Shown here piece after piece: positions 18,791-29,683 of a stretch of 64,000 bases of DNA. Made by a program: the position numbers and the translations under genes. Every line of letters starts with the position of its first letter. Position 1 is the stretch's first letter. Origin of the DNA: Lachnospiraceae bacterium (GTDB lineage Bacteria; Bacillota; Clostridia; Lachnospirales; Lachnospiraceae); NCBI GenBank assembly GCA_015056945.1, contig SVFH01000003.1, positions 1 through 64,000 of the forward strand, written 5' to 3'. The notes beneath the pieces are model-generated. The model was not told the origin of the DNA. It saw only the letters and a program-made list of their open reading frames with translations, and searched no databases.

Positions 18791-19585
18791 GTGAGAAATG
18801 TTAAGAAACTGAAGAAAGTGATATTTTTACTTCGATATATAACCCTGTCAAAAGAAATTTGTCAAAGCCTTACTGAAAGACTTGCATGTGCCGGAATCGA
18901 GGTTTCCTTTGTTGTACAGGAAGATGAGACAAGGGAAACAGGAGACGATATTCTATGGGTGGTGGACTGTAAGGAACAGGCTGCTTTCCATGATAAAAAA
19001 GTAGTGGTTTATCTGCATGAATATAACAGCGGAACGGATTTTTCAGGTTGTACGTATTTCATAGAAGGTTTTGAAGATGTCGGGGCAACTTATTTTATCA
19101 GAATTTTTGAGCGTTTCCACGATATTCCGTGGGTAATTGTCAAGACACTGCGTTTGCAAATCCGTGAAATGGCAGTGAAAGATCTGGATGCAATTTACGA
19201 ACTGTATGAACATCCCGAACACCTTCCTTTTTTACCGCCGCTGCAGGAAAACAGGGAAGAAGAAAAAGAATACCTGAAACGATACATTCAGAATATGTAT
19301 GGTATTTTTGAATACGGTATGTGGCTTGTGGAAACGACGACAGGCGAAGTGATCGGACGTATGGGGGTTGAAAATACGGACGAAGAGGATGTTCTCTCTT
19401 TTGGATTCCTGATTCGCCCGGACGCACGAAGGAAAGGATACGCATTGGAAGCAGGGAAGGCTTTATTGAAATATTTGAAAGAGGAATATCCTTATTTTCA
19501 GATTGTTGCATTTTGTCATCCGCAGAATGTCGCAGCGCGCAGTTTGTGCGATAAATTAGGTATTTGTGTCAAATGTATAAATTAA
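18791..19585 (+). CDS. GNAT-family acetyltransferase with extra N-terminal domain
   Basis: 264 residues. The C-terminal half (about 118-264) is a GNAT acetyl-CoA-dependent transferase: LQIREMAVKDLDAIYELYEHPE, then acetyl-CoA loop FLIRPDARRKGYALEAGKALL and NVAARSLCDKLGI. The first 115 residues form a separate small alpha/beta domain with no recognised function, ending in FERFHDIPWVIVKT. I recall this N-terminal layout from other Lachnospiraceae. The GTG start follows GGGGAGGG. Substrate unknown. Confidence 0.82.
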   Translation: MRNVKKLKKVIFLLRYITLSKEICQSLTERLACAGIEVSFVVQEDETRETGDDILWVVDCKEQAAFHDKKVVVYLHEYNSGTDFSGCTYFIEGFEDVGATYFIRIFERFHDIPWVIVKTLRLQIREMAVKDLDAIYELYEHPEHLPFLPPLQENREEEKEYLKRYIQNMYGIFEYGMWLVETTTGEVIGRMGVENTDEEDVLSFGFLIRPDARRKGYALEAGKALLKYLKEEYPYFQIVAFCHPQNVAARSLCDKLGICVKCIN

Positions 19586-19608
19586 GTTTTTTTAAAATGC
19601 TTTTTTTC

Positions 19609-19638
19609 TTGACGAAGTAAGACAGGATTACGTATTAT
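19609..19638 (+). promoter_or_regulatory. sigma-A promoter for the beta-glucosidase gene
   Basis: TTGACG, 18-base spacer, TATTAT, 47 bases before the start codon. Confidence 0.72.
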
Positions 19639-19685
19639 AGAAAAAGTGGGAGCTTTTTCGAAGATGAAAAAAAGGAGTTAGTAAT

Positions 19686-21095
19686 ATGTTTCGTGATGAT
19701 TTTGTATGGGGAGTTGCAAGCAGCTCATATCAGATAGAAGGAACGGATCCGAAAGACGGAAGAGGCATATGTGTATGGGATACTTTTACTGAAGGCGATG
19801 CGGCAGGGACAAGAGGACAGAATGCGCAGGTTACGTGTGATCACATGCACCGATATAAAGAGGATTTCGCGTTGATGAAAGAGCTTGGGATCAAGGCATA
19901 CCGGTTCTCCGTGAGTTGGCCGCGTATTTTGCCGCAGGGACGCGGTGAAGTCAATATGGAAGCCATTCGCATGTACCGCGACATGATTTGTGAGATGAAG
20001 AAAAACGGTATTACACCGTATCTGACGCTGTTTCACTGGGAGTTTCCGCAGGCTCTTGAGGATATCGGCGGTTGGACGAATCCTGATATTGTAGAGTATT
20101 TCGGAGAATATGCCCGCGTGGTGGCGGAGAATTTCTCTGACCTGGTGGAGTACTTTTTTACCATCAACGAACCGCAGTGCTTCGTCGGACTTGCCTATGT
20201 GACGGGCGTTCATGCTCCGGGCAAGAAATTGAGCAAAAAAGAGACCTTTTTGATTGCGCACAATGTATTAAAAGCGCACGGTAAGGCAACGATTATGTTG
20301 CGTAAATATGCCAAGCAGCCGATTCAGGTAGGTTATGCGCCGACTTGTACGGTGGCAATTCCCGCAACAAACAGTGAAGCGGATATTGAAGCAGCACGAA
20401 AAGTGTACTTTTCGCTTTCAGATACAGCAGATAACTGGGCATGGAATGTTTCCTGGTTCTCCGACCCGGTACTTCTTGGAGAGTATCCGGCAGAAGGATT
20501 GGAATTATTCAAAGAATATCTTCCGGAAATTACCAAAGAAGATATGGAGCTGATTCATCAGCCATTGGATTTTATGGGCCAGAATATTTATAACGGGTAC
20601 TATATCAAAGCCGGAGCCAACGGCGAGCCGGAAGGCGTGCCGATGAAGGATGGTTATGCCGAGAACAGTGTCGGCTGGCCTGTAATGGAAGAGTGCCTTT
20701 ACTGGGGCGTGAAATTTGCATATGAGCGTTACGGACTTCCTATTTTTATCACGGAGAACGGCATGGCTTGCCATGACCGCGTGGCTGTGGATGGCAAGGT
20801 ACATGACCCGAACCGTACGGATTTTCTGGACCGTTATATCAGCGCATTGCAGCAGGCGGCAGATGAGGGCATGGATATCAGAGGGTACTTTTTATGGACC
20901 TTTTTGGATAACTTTGAGTGGGATCACGGTTACCACGGGCGTTTCGGCATCGTGTATGTGGATTTCGAGACGTTAGAGCGTACACCGAAGGATTCCGCGT
21001 ACTGGTATAAAGAAGTGATTGCTTCAAACGGAGCAAATTTACATATTAATAACAGAAAGTTAAGGGAGATTCCGGTGCTTTCAAAGTGTTTATAA
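19686..21095 (+). CDS. Glycoside hydrolase family 1 beta-glucosidase
   Basis: Cytosolic retaining beta-glycosidase, 469 residues, no signal peptide. The acid/base Glu is in TINEP (E162) and the nucleophile in ITENG (E357). The N-terminal signature WGVASSSYQIEG and the late WTFLDNFEW motif complete the GH1 pattern. It probably hydrolyses beta-linked disaccharides such as cellobiose. No 6-phospho-glycosidase context (PTS genes) is nearby, so a non-phosphorylated substrate is more likely, though this is inference. Preceded by AAAAGGAG. Confidence 0.95.
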   Translation: MFRDDFVWGVASSSYQIEGTDPKDGRGICVWDTFTEGDAAGTRGQNAQVTCDHMHRYKEDFALMKELGIKAYRFSVSWPRILPQGRGEVNMEAIRMYRDMICEMKKNGITPYLTLFHWEFPQALEDIGGWTNPDIVEYFGEYARVVAENFSDLVEYFFTINEPQCFVGLAYVTGVHAPGKKLSKKETFLIAHNVLKAHGKATIMLRKYAKQPIQVGYAPTCTVAIPATNSEADIEAARKVYFSLSDTADNWAWNVSWFSDPVLLGEYPAEGLELFKEYLPEITKEDMELIHQPLDFMGQNIYNGYYIKAGANGEPEGVPMKDGYAENSVGWPVMEECLYWGVKFAYERYGLPIFITENGMACHDRVAVDGKVHDPNRTDFLDRYISALQQAADEGMDIRGYFLWTFLDNFEWDHGYHGRFGIVYVDFETLERTPKDSAYWYKEVIASNGANLHINNRKLREIPVLSKCL

Positions 21096-21116
21096 ATTTA
21101 GAAAAGAGGACAGAGT

Positions 21117-22310
21117 ATGATTAGACAGGATTACAAAGAAATGATAAACCAGGCTTCCGTGATTCGAGAGCTGTTTACGTATGCAACGGAGAGAGGAAAA
21201 GAGATCGGCTATGAGAATGTGTTTGACTACAGTCTCGGCAATCCTTCCGTACCGGCACCCAAGGAGTTTACGGATGCCATGATTCGGATGTTACAGACAG
21301 AGAATCCTGTGACATTGCATGGTTACAGCCCGACACCGGGTATTCCGTCCGTGCGTGCAACCATCGCAGAATCCCTGAATAAAAGATTCGGAATGAACTA
21401 TACCGCAAATCATATTTTTATGGCTACCGGCGCAGCAGGTGCAGTGGCGCATGCGGTTCGTTGTGTGACCAAGCCGGGAGATGAAGTGTTGACGTTTGCT
21501 CCCTTTTTCCCGGAATATATGCATTACATCAACCAGACCGGAGCAGTATTAAAAGTTGTTCCGGCGAATCTGGTGGACTTCCAGATTAATTTTGATGCAT
21601 TTGAGGAAATGCTTACGGATAAGGTAATGGCAGTATTGATCAATACGCCGAATAATCCGACCGGTGTTGCATATTCGTCTGCAACATTAAAGAAGCTTGC
21701 GGATATTCTTGAAGCGAAGCAGAAGGAGTACGGACATGATATTTTCCTGATTTCTGACGAACCGTATCGTGAGATTGTATTCGAAGGCGCAGATTCTCCG
21801 TATGTTTCCAAATTCTACAATAACACCTTAAGCTGCTATTCTTATTCCAAATCACTTTCTCTTCCGGGAGAGCGTATCGGTTATGTGGCAGCGAATCCCG
21901 CCTGTACGGATGCAGAATATATCGTAGGCATGTGCGGACAGATTTCAAGAGGAATCGGACATAACTGTCCTCCTTCCATTATCCAGCTTGCCGTTGCCCA
22001 AACGGTTGATTTGACTGCAGATTTGTCTGTATATGAAACAAACATGAATATTCTGTATAAAGAGTTGACGGCACTCGGATTTGAGTGTGTGAAGCCGAGC
22101 GGAACATTCTACATCTTCCCGAAGGCATTGGAAGCGGATGCAAAGAAATTTAGTGAAAAAGCAAAGAAATATGATTTGATGCTTGTGCCCAGTGATTCTT
22201 TCGGCTGTGAAGGATATTTCCGTATGGCATATTGTATTGATACCGAGAAAGTAATCCGTTCTCTTGAAGCATTGAGAAAATTTGTGAATGCTGAGTATCC
22301 GAACAGATAA
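21117..22310 (+). CDS. Pyridoxal-phosphate aminotransferase, class I/II
   Basis: 397 residues, fold-type I aminotransferase of the aspartate aminotransferase group. The PLP-binding Lys is K245 in SYSKSLSLPGERIGY. Other cofactor contacts: GAAGAV (105-110), NTPNNPTG (176-183) and SDEPYREI (213-220). It probably transaminates an amino acid with 2-oxoglutarate; which one cannot be read from sequence. It starts 21 bases after the beta-glucosidase with a GAGGAC site, so it may be co-transcribed without a clear metabolic link. Confidence 0.9.
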   Translation: MIRQDYKEMINQASVIRELFTYATERGKEIGYENVFDYSLGNPSVPAPKEFTDAMIRMLQTENPVTLHGYSPTPGIPSVRATIAESLNKRFGMNYTANHIFMATGAAGAVAHAVRCVTKPGDEVLTFAPFFPEYMHYINQTGAVLKVVPANLVDFQINFDAFEEMLTDKVMAVLINTPNNPTGVAYSSATLKKLADILEAKQKEYGHDIFLISDEPYREIVFEGADSPYVSKFYNNTLSCYSYSKSLSLPGERIGYVAANPACTDAEYIVGMCGQISRGIGHNCPPSIIQLAVAQTVDLTADLSVYETNMNILYKELTALGFECVKPSGTFYIFPKALEADAKKFSEKAKKYDLMLVPSDSFGCEGYFRMAYCIDTEKVIRSLEALRKFVNAEYPNR

Positions 22311-22407
22311 AAGGTTTTGGATGTAACGAAAGCTGCATTAGGATATTTCCCTGCATGAAAAGGCAGGCAGTGTTCATAAAATAATGAAAAAAGAGTGGAG
22401 TTAGAGC

Positions 22408-23262
22408 ATGTTAGAGTTTTTGAAAGCTATTTTTTACGGTATTGTGGAAGGAATCACGGAATGGCTTCCCGTCAGCAGTACCGGACATCTGATTCTTCTG
22501 GAAAAGTTTATCAAGATGAATTTCTCGGAAGGATTTATGGATATGTTCCGTGTGGTAATCCAGCTTGGAGCCATTATGGCAGTTGTTATTATTTACTGGA
22601 GTCAGATTTGGTTTGTGGACTTTCACCATTTTAAAGAACGTCCCACTTTAAAAAAGAGCGTCCTCGGACTTTGGGGCAAGATTATTGTGGCATGTGTTCC
22701 TGCTGCGATTGTTGGTGTCTTTTTTGATGACTTTTTTGAAGCGTTGTTTTATAATGAAGTTTCCGTGGCAATTGCGTTGATTGTCTTTGGTGTTGCTTTT
22801 ATCATAATCGAAACAATCAATCGTGCGAAACCTTATAAGGTTGAAAATGTTTCTGATATTACGTATAAACTGGCGTTATTGATTGGTGTATTCCAGTTAA
22901 TTGCAGCGGTATTTCCGGGAACGTCCCGTTCGGGTGCAACCATTGTAGGCGCGTTATTGTTGGGGGTTTCCCGTTCGGCAGCAGCTGATTTCACCTTTTT
23001 CCTTGCGATTCCTGTCATGTTTGGTGCGAGCTTCTTGAAAGTCGCGAAATATTCATTGGATTTAATCGAGTCAGGTCAGGTTTTTACTTTTTCGGAATTA
23101 GGTGTGTTGGTTGTGTCCATGTTGGTCGCATTTGGCGTATCCATGGTTGTTATTAAGTTCCTCTTGAAATTCATTAAAAAGCATGATTTCAAGGTATTTG
23201 GCTGGTATCGAATTGCTTTAGGCGTGCTGGTTTTGGGATTTTTTATTGTGAGTTTGTTTTAA
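22408..23262 (+). CDS. uppP: Undecaprenyl-diphosphatase
   Basis: Integral membrane phosphatase that recycles undecaprenyl diphosphate to the monophosphate for peptidoglycan and teichoic-acid synthesis; overexpression gives bacitracin resistance. 284 residues, about eight helices. Both catalytic motifs are present: EGITEWLPVSSTGHL near the N-terminus and FPGTSRSGATI around 170-180. The ATG at 22408 is preceded by a weak GGAG. An unstable hairpin (CCTGC/GCAGG) lies in the 97-base gap before it. Followed by a strong terminator. Confidence 0.96.
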   Translation: MLEFLKAIFYGIVEGITEWLPVSSTGHLILLEKFIKMNFSEGFMDMFRVVIQLGAIMAVVIIYWSQIWFVDFHHFKERPTLKKSVLGLWGKIIVACVPAAIVGVFFDDFFEALFYNEVSVAIALIVFGVAFIIIETINRAKPYKVENVSDITYKLALLIGVFQLIAAVFPGTSRSGATIVGALLLGVSRSAAADFTFFLAIPVMFGASFLKVAKYSLDLIESGQVFTFSELGVLVVSMLVAFGVSMVVIKFLLKFIKKHDFKVFGWYRIALGVLVLGFFIVSLF

Positions 23263-23272
23263 GAATTGTGTG

Positions 23273-23308
23273 AAAAACGTTGCTTTTTTATGAAAAGCAA
23301 CGTTTTTT
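23273..23308 (+). terminator. intrinsic terminator after uppP
   Basis: AAAACGTTGCTTTT and AAAAGCAACGTTTT form a long stem ending in a T-run; flanked by A and T tracts, so it may work in both directions. Confidence 0.9.
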
Positions 23309-23330
23309 ATTATAAAAAAAGGGAACATAA

Positions 23331-23358
23331 TTGACAATTGTGATTTTTTGGTTTAAAC
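23331..23358 (+). promoter_or_regulatory. possible promoter for the Lys/Ala-rich protein gene
   Basis: A perfect TTGACA at 23331 with a poor -10 (TTAAAC) 16 bases later. The leader from here to the start codon is about 100 bases. Confidence 0.45.
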
Positions 23359-23468
23359 TTTTTTTGCTGTACTTTTTATAAAAATTTAACAAATGATAAG
23401 TACGGTATGAGGAGAGTAGGAATTGTATATGTCCGGATACGGACTGTCGTGTGAAAGGAGAACGAATC

Positions 23469-23945
23469 ATGGCAACAGAGAAGAAGACAGCAACTGTTAA
23501 ACCTATTGCTAAGACTGTAGCAGCAAAGGCAGAAGAAGTGAAGGCAGCACCTGCAGCAGCAAAGGCAGAAGAAGTGAAAGCAGCACCTGCAGCTAAAGAA
23601 GAAAAGAAAGCACCTGCAAAGAAAGCAGCAGCGCCTAAGAAGGAAGCAGCGAAGAAAGCACCTGCAAAGAAGGCAGAGGCTCCTAAGGCAGCAGCAAAGA
23701 AAGCACCTGCAAAGAAGGCAGCAGCTCCTAAGGCAACAGCAAAGAAAGCAGCTACTCTTTATGTTCAGTTCGCTGACAAGAGCTACAGCATGGATGAGCT
23801 TGTAAAGATTGCTGAAGATGTATGGGTATATGACCTTGGAAAGAAAGCAGCTGATATGAAGTCCGTTGAAATTTATGTTAAGCCGGAAGAAAGCAGAGCA
23901 TATTTTGTTGTTAACGGAGAAGAGAACGGAAGCTTCTTAATCTAA
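23469..23945 (+). CDS. Lys/Ala-rich basic protein with C-terminal DUF6465-like domain
   Basis: 158 residues in two parts. Residues 1-95 are almost entirely Ala, Lys, Pro and Glu in repeats such as APAKKAAAPKK, like the tails of histone H1-type bacterial proteins that bind nucleic acid. Residues 96-158 (LYVQFADKSYSMDELVKIAE...) form a compact domain that I recall as DUF6465, found in Lachnospiraceae. The ATG at 23469 follows AAAGGAG by 8 bases. A nucleoid-associated role is a guess from composition; the domain's function is unknown. Confidence 0.75.
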   Translation: MATEKKTATVKPIAKTVAAKAEEVKAAPAAAKAEEVKAAPAAKEEKKAPAKKAAAPKKEAAKKAPAKKAEAPKAAAKKAPAKKAAAPKATAKKAATLYVQFADKSYSMDELVKIAEDVWVYDLGKKAADMKSVEIYVKPEESRAYFVVNGEENGSFLI

Positions 23946-23970
23946 TTTTTTGAACCAGATTACGTTATAA

Positions 23971-24008
23971 AGATATGCCGGTGTGGAGAAATCTGCACCG
24001 GCATATCT
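23971..24008 (+). repeat. 13-bp inverted repeat after the DUF6465-like gene
   Basis: AGATATGCCGGTG and CACCGGCATATCT form a perfect 13-bp stem. No T-run follows, so it is not a standard terminator; it may be an mRNA-stabilising hairpin or a factor-assisted stop. Confidence 0.7.
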
Positions 24009-24037
24009 TGCAAAGAGAGTAAAAGGAGAAAACTGGC

Positions 24038-24589
24038 ATGGAAAAAAAGAAAATTCCGAATACAATTTTAATTGCTTTTGCCGTGTTAAATCTGTTGCAT
24101 TTGCTTGTGTCTAAAGGAGAGCGCGTATTGGGTCATTTCGTGCTTTATCTTGTACCAGCAGTGGCGCTTCTCATGATTTTGGCGGCAATCGGATATGCGG
24201 TTTCACTTTTTTTCTGCTATGAGAAAGAATCGCGCAAAAAAATTCATCTGTTTCTTGCCGGACTGTTGTTTTTACTTTGTATAGCTCCTACAATTCTGGG
24301 CATTGTGTATGCGACGGATTTGGCCGGCGGAACGATAAAGGAAGAGACGGATTTATATACTATTGGGGGAAATTGTGTCTTTCTGAACAGGGAAAAGGAA
24401 ACAAAGGCGGTCAATGTGACAGACAGACAACAAAAATTTCTTTTGGCGAATGAGCCGCCGAAGAATCTGCAGAAAAAGAAGATTCTGGAAAGCGGAGTTT
24501 TTATTTATGCGCATGAAGAAAGATTGTCTGTGGAGTATTATGAACGGACAGGTATTGTTAAATCTGCCTCGTATATAAGAAATAGGTAG
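24038..24589 (+). CDS. Hypothetical membrane protein
   Basis: 183 residues, no family recognised. Three predicted membrane helices lie in the first 95 residues (about 6-24, 32-56 and 68-92), followed by a soluble, mostly polar domain of about 90 residues with no clear motif. Preceded by AAAAGGAG at good spacing, so it is probably expressed. It stands between the Lys/Ala-rich gene and the heat-shock operon and has its own terminator. Confidence 0.7.
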   Translation: MEKKKIPNTILIAFAVLNLLHLLVSKGERVLGHFVLYLVPAVALLMILAAIGYAVSLFFCYEKESRKKIHLFLAGLLFLLCIAPTILGIVYATDLAGGTIKEETDLYTIGGNCVFLNREKETKAVNVTDRQQKFLLANEPPKNLQKKKILESGVFIYAHEERLSVEYYERTGIVKSASYIRNR

Positions 24590-24604
24590 AGAGAAAGAAA
24601 GTGT

Positions 24605-24636
24605 GCTGCGTGCAGGAATGTACGCAGCTTTTTTTG
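24605..24636 (+). terminator. intrinsic terminator before hrcA
   Basis: GCTGCGT pairs with ACGCAGC around a 10-base loop and is followed by eight T. It isolates the heat-shock operon from the upstream gene. Confidence 0.88.
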
Positions 24637-24645
24637 AATAAAGTG

Positions 24646-24674
24646 TTGACAAAGAAAAAAAACGGTGGTACATT
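24646..24674 (+). promoter_or_regulatory. sigma-A promoter of the hrcA-grpE-dnaK operon
   Basis: TTGACA, 17-base spacer, TACATT. The CIRCE operator begins 15 bases downstream, around the expected transcription start. Confidence 0.8.
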
Positions 24675-24688
24675 ATGAAATGTAGATG

Positions 24689-24715
24689 TTAGCACTCTAT
24701 CTGGTCGAGTGCTAA
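24689..24715 (+). promoter_or_regulatory. CIRCE operator (HrcA-binding inverted repeat)
   Basis: Perfect TTAGCACTC, 9-base spacer, GAGTGCTAA. This is the canonical heat-shock operator bound by HrcA, so the operon is autoregulated by its first gene product. Confidence 0.98.
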
Positions 24716-24742
24716 CAAATAAAAAAGATGGGGGTGCGTAGG

Positions 24743-25780
24743 ATGCAATTAGATGATCGTAAAATGAAAATACTGCAGGCAATTATACGCAACTATCTTG
24801 AAACAGGCGAGCCGGTAGGCAGCCGTACCATTTCAAAGTATGCGGATATCAACTTAAGTTCCGCAACCATCCGTAATGAAATGGCAGATTTGGAAGAACT
24901 TGGCTATATCATCCAGCCTCACACTTCAGCAGGCCGTATTCCTTCCGACAAAGGATATCGCTTATATGTGGACAGCATGATGCAGGAGAATGAGCGTCAG
25001 GTTGAGGAACTTAAGGAGATGCTTGTTGAGAAAGATGAGAAGATGGACCACCTGTTGAAGCAGGTTGCCAAGGTTCTGGCGGTGAATACCAATTATGCAA
25101 CAATGATTTCCGCCCCGAGAATCCAGAAGAACAAGTTGAAATTCATCCAGTTATCAAGAATTGATGATGATCAGCTGTTGGCGGTTATTGTGACGGAAGG
25201 CAATGTTATCAAGAACAGCATGATTCCCGTCAGCGAGCATTTGGATGATGAGACAATGCTTAAGCTTAATATTTTGTTAAATACGCATTTGAACGGACTG
25301 GCAATTGAAGAAATCAATCTGGGAATGATTGCAGCGCTGAAAGCACAGGCCGGATTACACGGTTCCTTAATCGGCGAAGTCATTGATGCTGTGGCAGAGA
25401 CTATCAAGGAAGATGAAGATTTAGAGATTTACACAAGCGGTACAAACAACATTTTCAAATATCCCGAGCTGGCAGATCAGCATAAGGCAAGCGAGTTGAT
25501 TAATACATTTGAAGAGAAGCAGCTGCTTTCGCGACTCGTTGAAACGGAGCTGGAAGAGAACAACAACGGCATCAAGGTTTATATCGGAGAGGAAGCACCG
25601 ATTCAGACCATGAAGGATTGCAGCATCGTAACCGCCAATTACGAATTTGGTGAGGGCATGAAGGGAACCATCGGTATCATCGGCCCGAAGCGAATGGATT
25701 ACGAGAAGGTGGTCGGTACGCTTAAGACCATTAAAGTTCAACTCGACACCCTGTATCAAAAGGGAGATTCTGACAAATAA
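24743..25780 (+). CDS. hrcA: Heat-inducible transcription repressor HrcA
   Basis: Repressor of class I heat-shock genes that binds CIRCE; it is folded with help from GroE so that chaperone load sets repression. 345 residues. The N-terminal winged helix contains TGEPVGSRTISK, followed by SSATIRNEMADLEELGYI and HTSAGRIPSDKGYR, the family hallmarks. The ATG at 24743 is chosen over that at 24728 because GGGGG lies 8 bases before it and the protein then starts like other HrcAs. First gene of the operon. Confidence 0.97.
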   Translation: MQLDDRKMKILQAIIRNYLETGEPVGSRTISKYADINLSSATIRNEMADLEELGYIIQPHTSAGRIPSDKGYRLYVDSMMQENERQVEELKEMLVEKDEKMDHLLKQVAKVLAVNTNYATMISAPRIQKNKLKFIQLSRIDDDQLLAVIVTEGNVIKNSMIPVSEHLDDETMLKLNILLNTHLNGLAIEEINLGMIAALKAQAGLHGSLIGEVIDAVAETIKEDEDLEIYTSGTNNIFKYPELADQHKASELINTFEEKQLLSRLVETELEENNNGIKVYIGEEAPIQTMKDCSIVTANYEFGEGMKGTIGIIGPKRMDYEKVVGTLKTIKVQLDTLYQKGDSDK

Positions 25781-25821
25781 TATCTTTTGAATATAAATGA
25801 GTAAGGAAAGGAAAGAACGTT

Positions 25822-26430
25822 TTGGGCGCAAAAAAGAAAAAAAACACCGCAGCAAAAGCTACGGAGCAGGAAGTAAACAAAGTTGAAAACGAAGAAATCG
25901 TTGAAGAAACAGAAGAAACTGTTGCTGAAGAAGCAGTAGATGCCGAAGAAGGTGCGGCAGAAGAAAAGAAAGATAAGAAAAAAGGCAAAGCCGACAAGCA
26001 GCAGGAGCGAATTGACGAACTTGAAGACAAGGTAAAACGTCAGCTTGCGGAATTCGATAACTTCCGCAAAAGAACAGAGAAAGAAAAATCAGGCATGTTC
26101 GAAGCAGGTGCAAAGAGTGTAATCGAAAAGATTCTTCCGGTCATAGATAACTTCGAGCGAGGCCTTGCAAGTGTTTCTCCCGAGGACGCAACAAATCCCC
26201 ATGTGGAGGGCATGAATATGATTTATAAGCAGCTTATGACTGAAATGGAGAAGATGGAGGTCCGCCCCATTCCGGCGGTGGGAGAACCGTTTGATCCGGA
26301 TTTCCACAACGCAGTTATGCAGGTTGCAAGCGACGAATACGAGAGCGGCATCATAGCCCAGGAATTACAGAAGGGGTATACATACCGCGATTCGGTTGTC
26401 CGTCACAGTATGGTATCAGTAGTCAGTTAA
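25822..26430 (+). CDS. grpE: Nucleotide exchange factor GrpE
   Basis: Releases ADP from DnaK. 202 residues: a low-complexity acidic/Lys N-terminus (1-65), a long coiled coil (about 68-115, ELEDKVKRQLAEFDNFRKRTEKE), then a C-terminal beta domain ending HSMVSVV. The start codon is TTG, with AAGGAAAGG upstream. It lies 41 bases after hrcA and 29 before dnaK, the standard order. Confidence 0.96.
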   Translation: MGAKKKKNTAAKATEQEVNKVENEEIVEETEETVAEEAVDAEEGAAEEKKDKKKGKADKQQERIDELEDKVKRQLAEFDNFRKRTEKEKSGMFEAGAKSVIEKILPVIDNFERGLASVSPEDATNPHVEGMNMIYKQLMTEMEKMEVRPIPAVGEPFDPDFHNAVMQVASDEYESGIIAQELQKGYTYRDSVVRHSMVSVVS

Positions 26431-26456
26431 TTTTTTATAAAAGTAGGAGGAAATGA

Positions 26457-28346
<1,890 letters not shown>

Positions 28347-28404
28347 TCCGCAACGGTCGGGAACGGATATTTCCGACAAAGAATTGAATAGAATCAATAT
28401 GACC

Positions 28405-28439
28405 CCACGGAATGAAGGTTTTTCATTCCGTGGAGTTTT
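28405..28439 (+). terminator. hairpin between dnaK and dnaJ
   Basis: CCACGGAATGAA pairs perfectly with TTCATTCCGTGG (12-bp stem, 5-base loop), followed only by AGTTTTG. The weak tail suggests partial termination, lowering dnaJ relative to dnaK, or mRNA processing. Confidence 0.7.
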
Positions 28440-28510
28440 GAGTATCAAGCAAAAGGCATTTTTAAGCTTGGTATGCGAACATAGTGTGATAAAAATTGGA
28501 GAGCAATGTT

Positions 28511-29668
28511 ATGGCTGATCAAAAAAGAGATTATTATGAGGTATTAGGGGTAGAGAAAGGTGCAGATGATGCGGCAATTAAGAAAGCATACCGTGCACTT
28601 GCAAAGAAATATCATCCCGATATGAATCCGGATGACCCCAATGCAGAAGCGAAATTTAAGGAAGCATCAGAAGCGTATGCTGTTTTAAGTGACCCTGATA
28701 AAAGAAGACAGTATGACCAGTTTGGCCATTCTGCGTTTGAACAGGGTGCCGGCGGCGGGTACGGCGGATATGATTTCAGCGGTGCTGATTTCAGTGATAT
28801 ATTTGGTGATATATTCGGCGATTTCTTTGGCGGCGGCAGAAGAAGCAGAGGCGGAAACGGTCCCCGTAAAGGTGCAGATATCCGTAAAACGGTACGCCTG
28901 ACTTTTGAAGAAGCTGTTTTTGGCTGTGAGAAAGAGATTGAGATTGATTCCAAAGAAACCTGTAAGACCTGTAGCGGAAGCGGGGCCAAACCGGGAACTT
29001 CACCGGAAACCTGTCCGAACTGTAAAGGAAAAGGTCAGGTTGTGGTTACAACCAACTCGTTCTTCGGAACAATGAGAAGCGTACAGACCTGTCGTGACTG
29101 TAACGGAAGCGGTAAAATCATTAAGGATAAATGTGTTGACTGTCGCGGAACCGGTTATGTGACAATGAAGAAACGTTATGCGGTTACATTTCCCGCAGGT
29201 ATTGATAACGGTATTGCGAGCCGTCTTGCCGGCAAAGGCGAGCCCGGTGTGAACGGTGGTCCCAGAGGTGACGTACTTGTGGAGCCGATTATTTCCCGCC
29301 ATCCTATTTTCCAGAGACAGGAATATGATATCTATTCCACAACACAAATTTCCTTTGCGGTTGCAGCACTTGGTGGTGATGTATTTGTAGATACCGTAGA
29401 CGGTAAGGTGGTATATGAAGTGAAACCCGGAACCCAGACAGGATTAAAGGTTCGTCTGCGAGGAAAAGGTGTTCCTACGCTTCGCAACAAAGAGGTGCGT
29501 GGTGATCACTATGTTACACTTGTTGTGGCAGTTCCGGAGAAGCTTTCTTCAGAAGCGAAGGATTTGTTACGTCAGTTTGATGCCGTGACAGGAGATTCCC
29601 TGAATGCAACCAACGGCGGCAAAAACAAAGAAAAGGGCGGAAAGAAGAAAAAAGGTCTTTTTAAATAA
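28511..29668 (+). CDS. dnaJ: Chaperone DnaJ (Hsp40)
   Basis: Co-chaperone that delivers substrates to DnaK and stimulates its ATPase. 385 residues. J domain at the N-terminus with the HPD tripeptide (KKYHPDMN), a Gly/Phe-rich linker, then four CxxCxGxG zinc motifs ([32 protein letters not shown]), making it a full type I DnaJ. The ATG at 28511 is preferred over the TTG at 28496 because GGAGAG lies 8 bases before it. Confidence 0.97.
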   Translation: MADQKRDYYEVLGVEKGADDAAIKKAYRALAKKYHPDMNPDDPNAEAKFKEASEAYAVLSDPDKRRQYDQFGHSAFEQGAGGGYGGYDFSGADFSDIFGDIFGDFFGGGRRSRGGNGPRKGADIRKTVRLTFEEAVFGCEKEIEIDSKETCKTCSGSGAKPGTSPETCPNCKGKGQVVVTTNSFFGTMRSVQTCRDCNGSGKIIKDKCVDCRGTGYVTMKKRYAVTFPAGIDNGIASRLAGKGEPGVNGGPRGDVLVEPIISRHPIFQRQEYDIYSTTQISFAVAALGGDVFVDTVDGKVVYEVKPGTQTGLKVRLRGKGVPTLRNKEVRGDHYVTLVVAVPEKLSSEAKDLLRQFDAVTGDSLNATNGGKNKEKGGKKKKGLFK

Positions 29669-29683
29669 GTTGTGGGTGATTAT

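Noticed and set aside
22321-22407. regulatory hairpin before uppP
   Set aside because: Only CCTGC/GCAGG with an 8-base loop and no T-run; too weak to call.
23971-24008. intrinsic terminator after the Lys/Ala-rich gene
   Set aside because: The stem is perfect but no T-run follows, so it is reported only as an inverted repeat.
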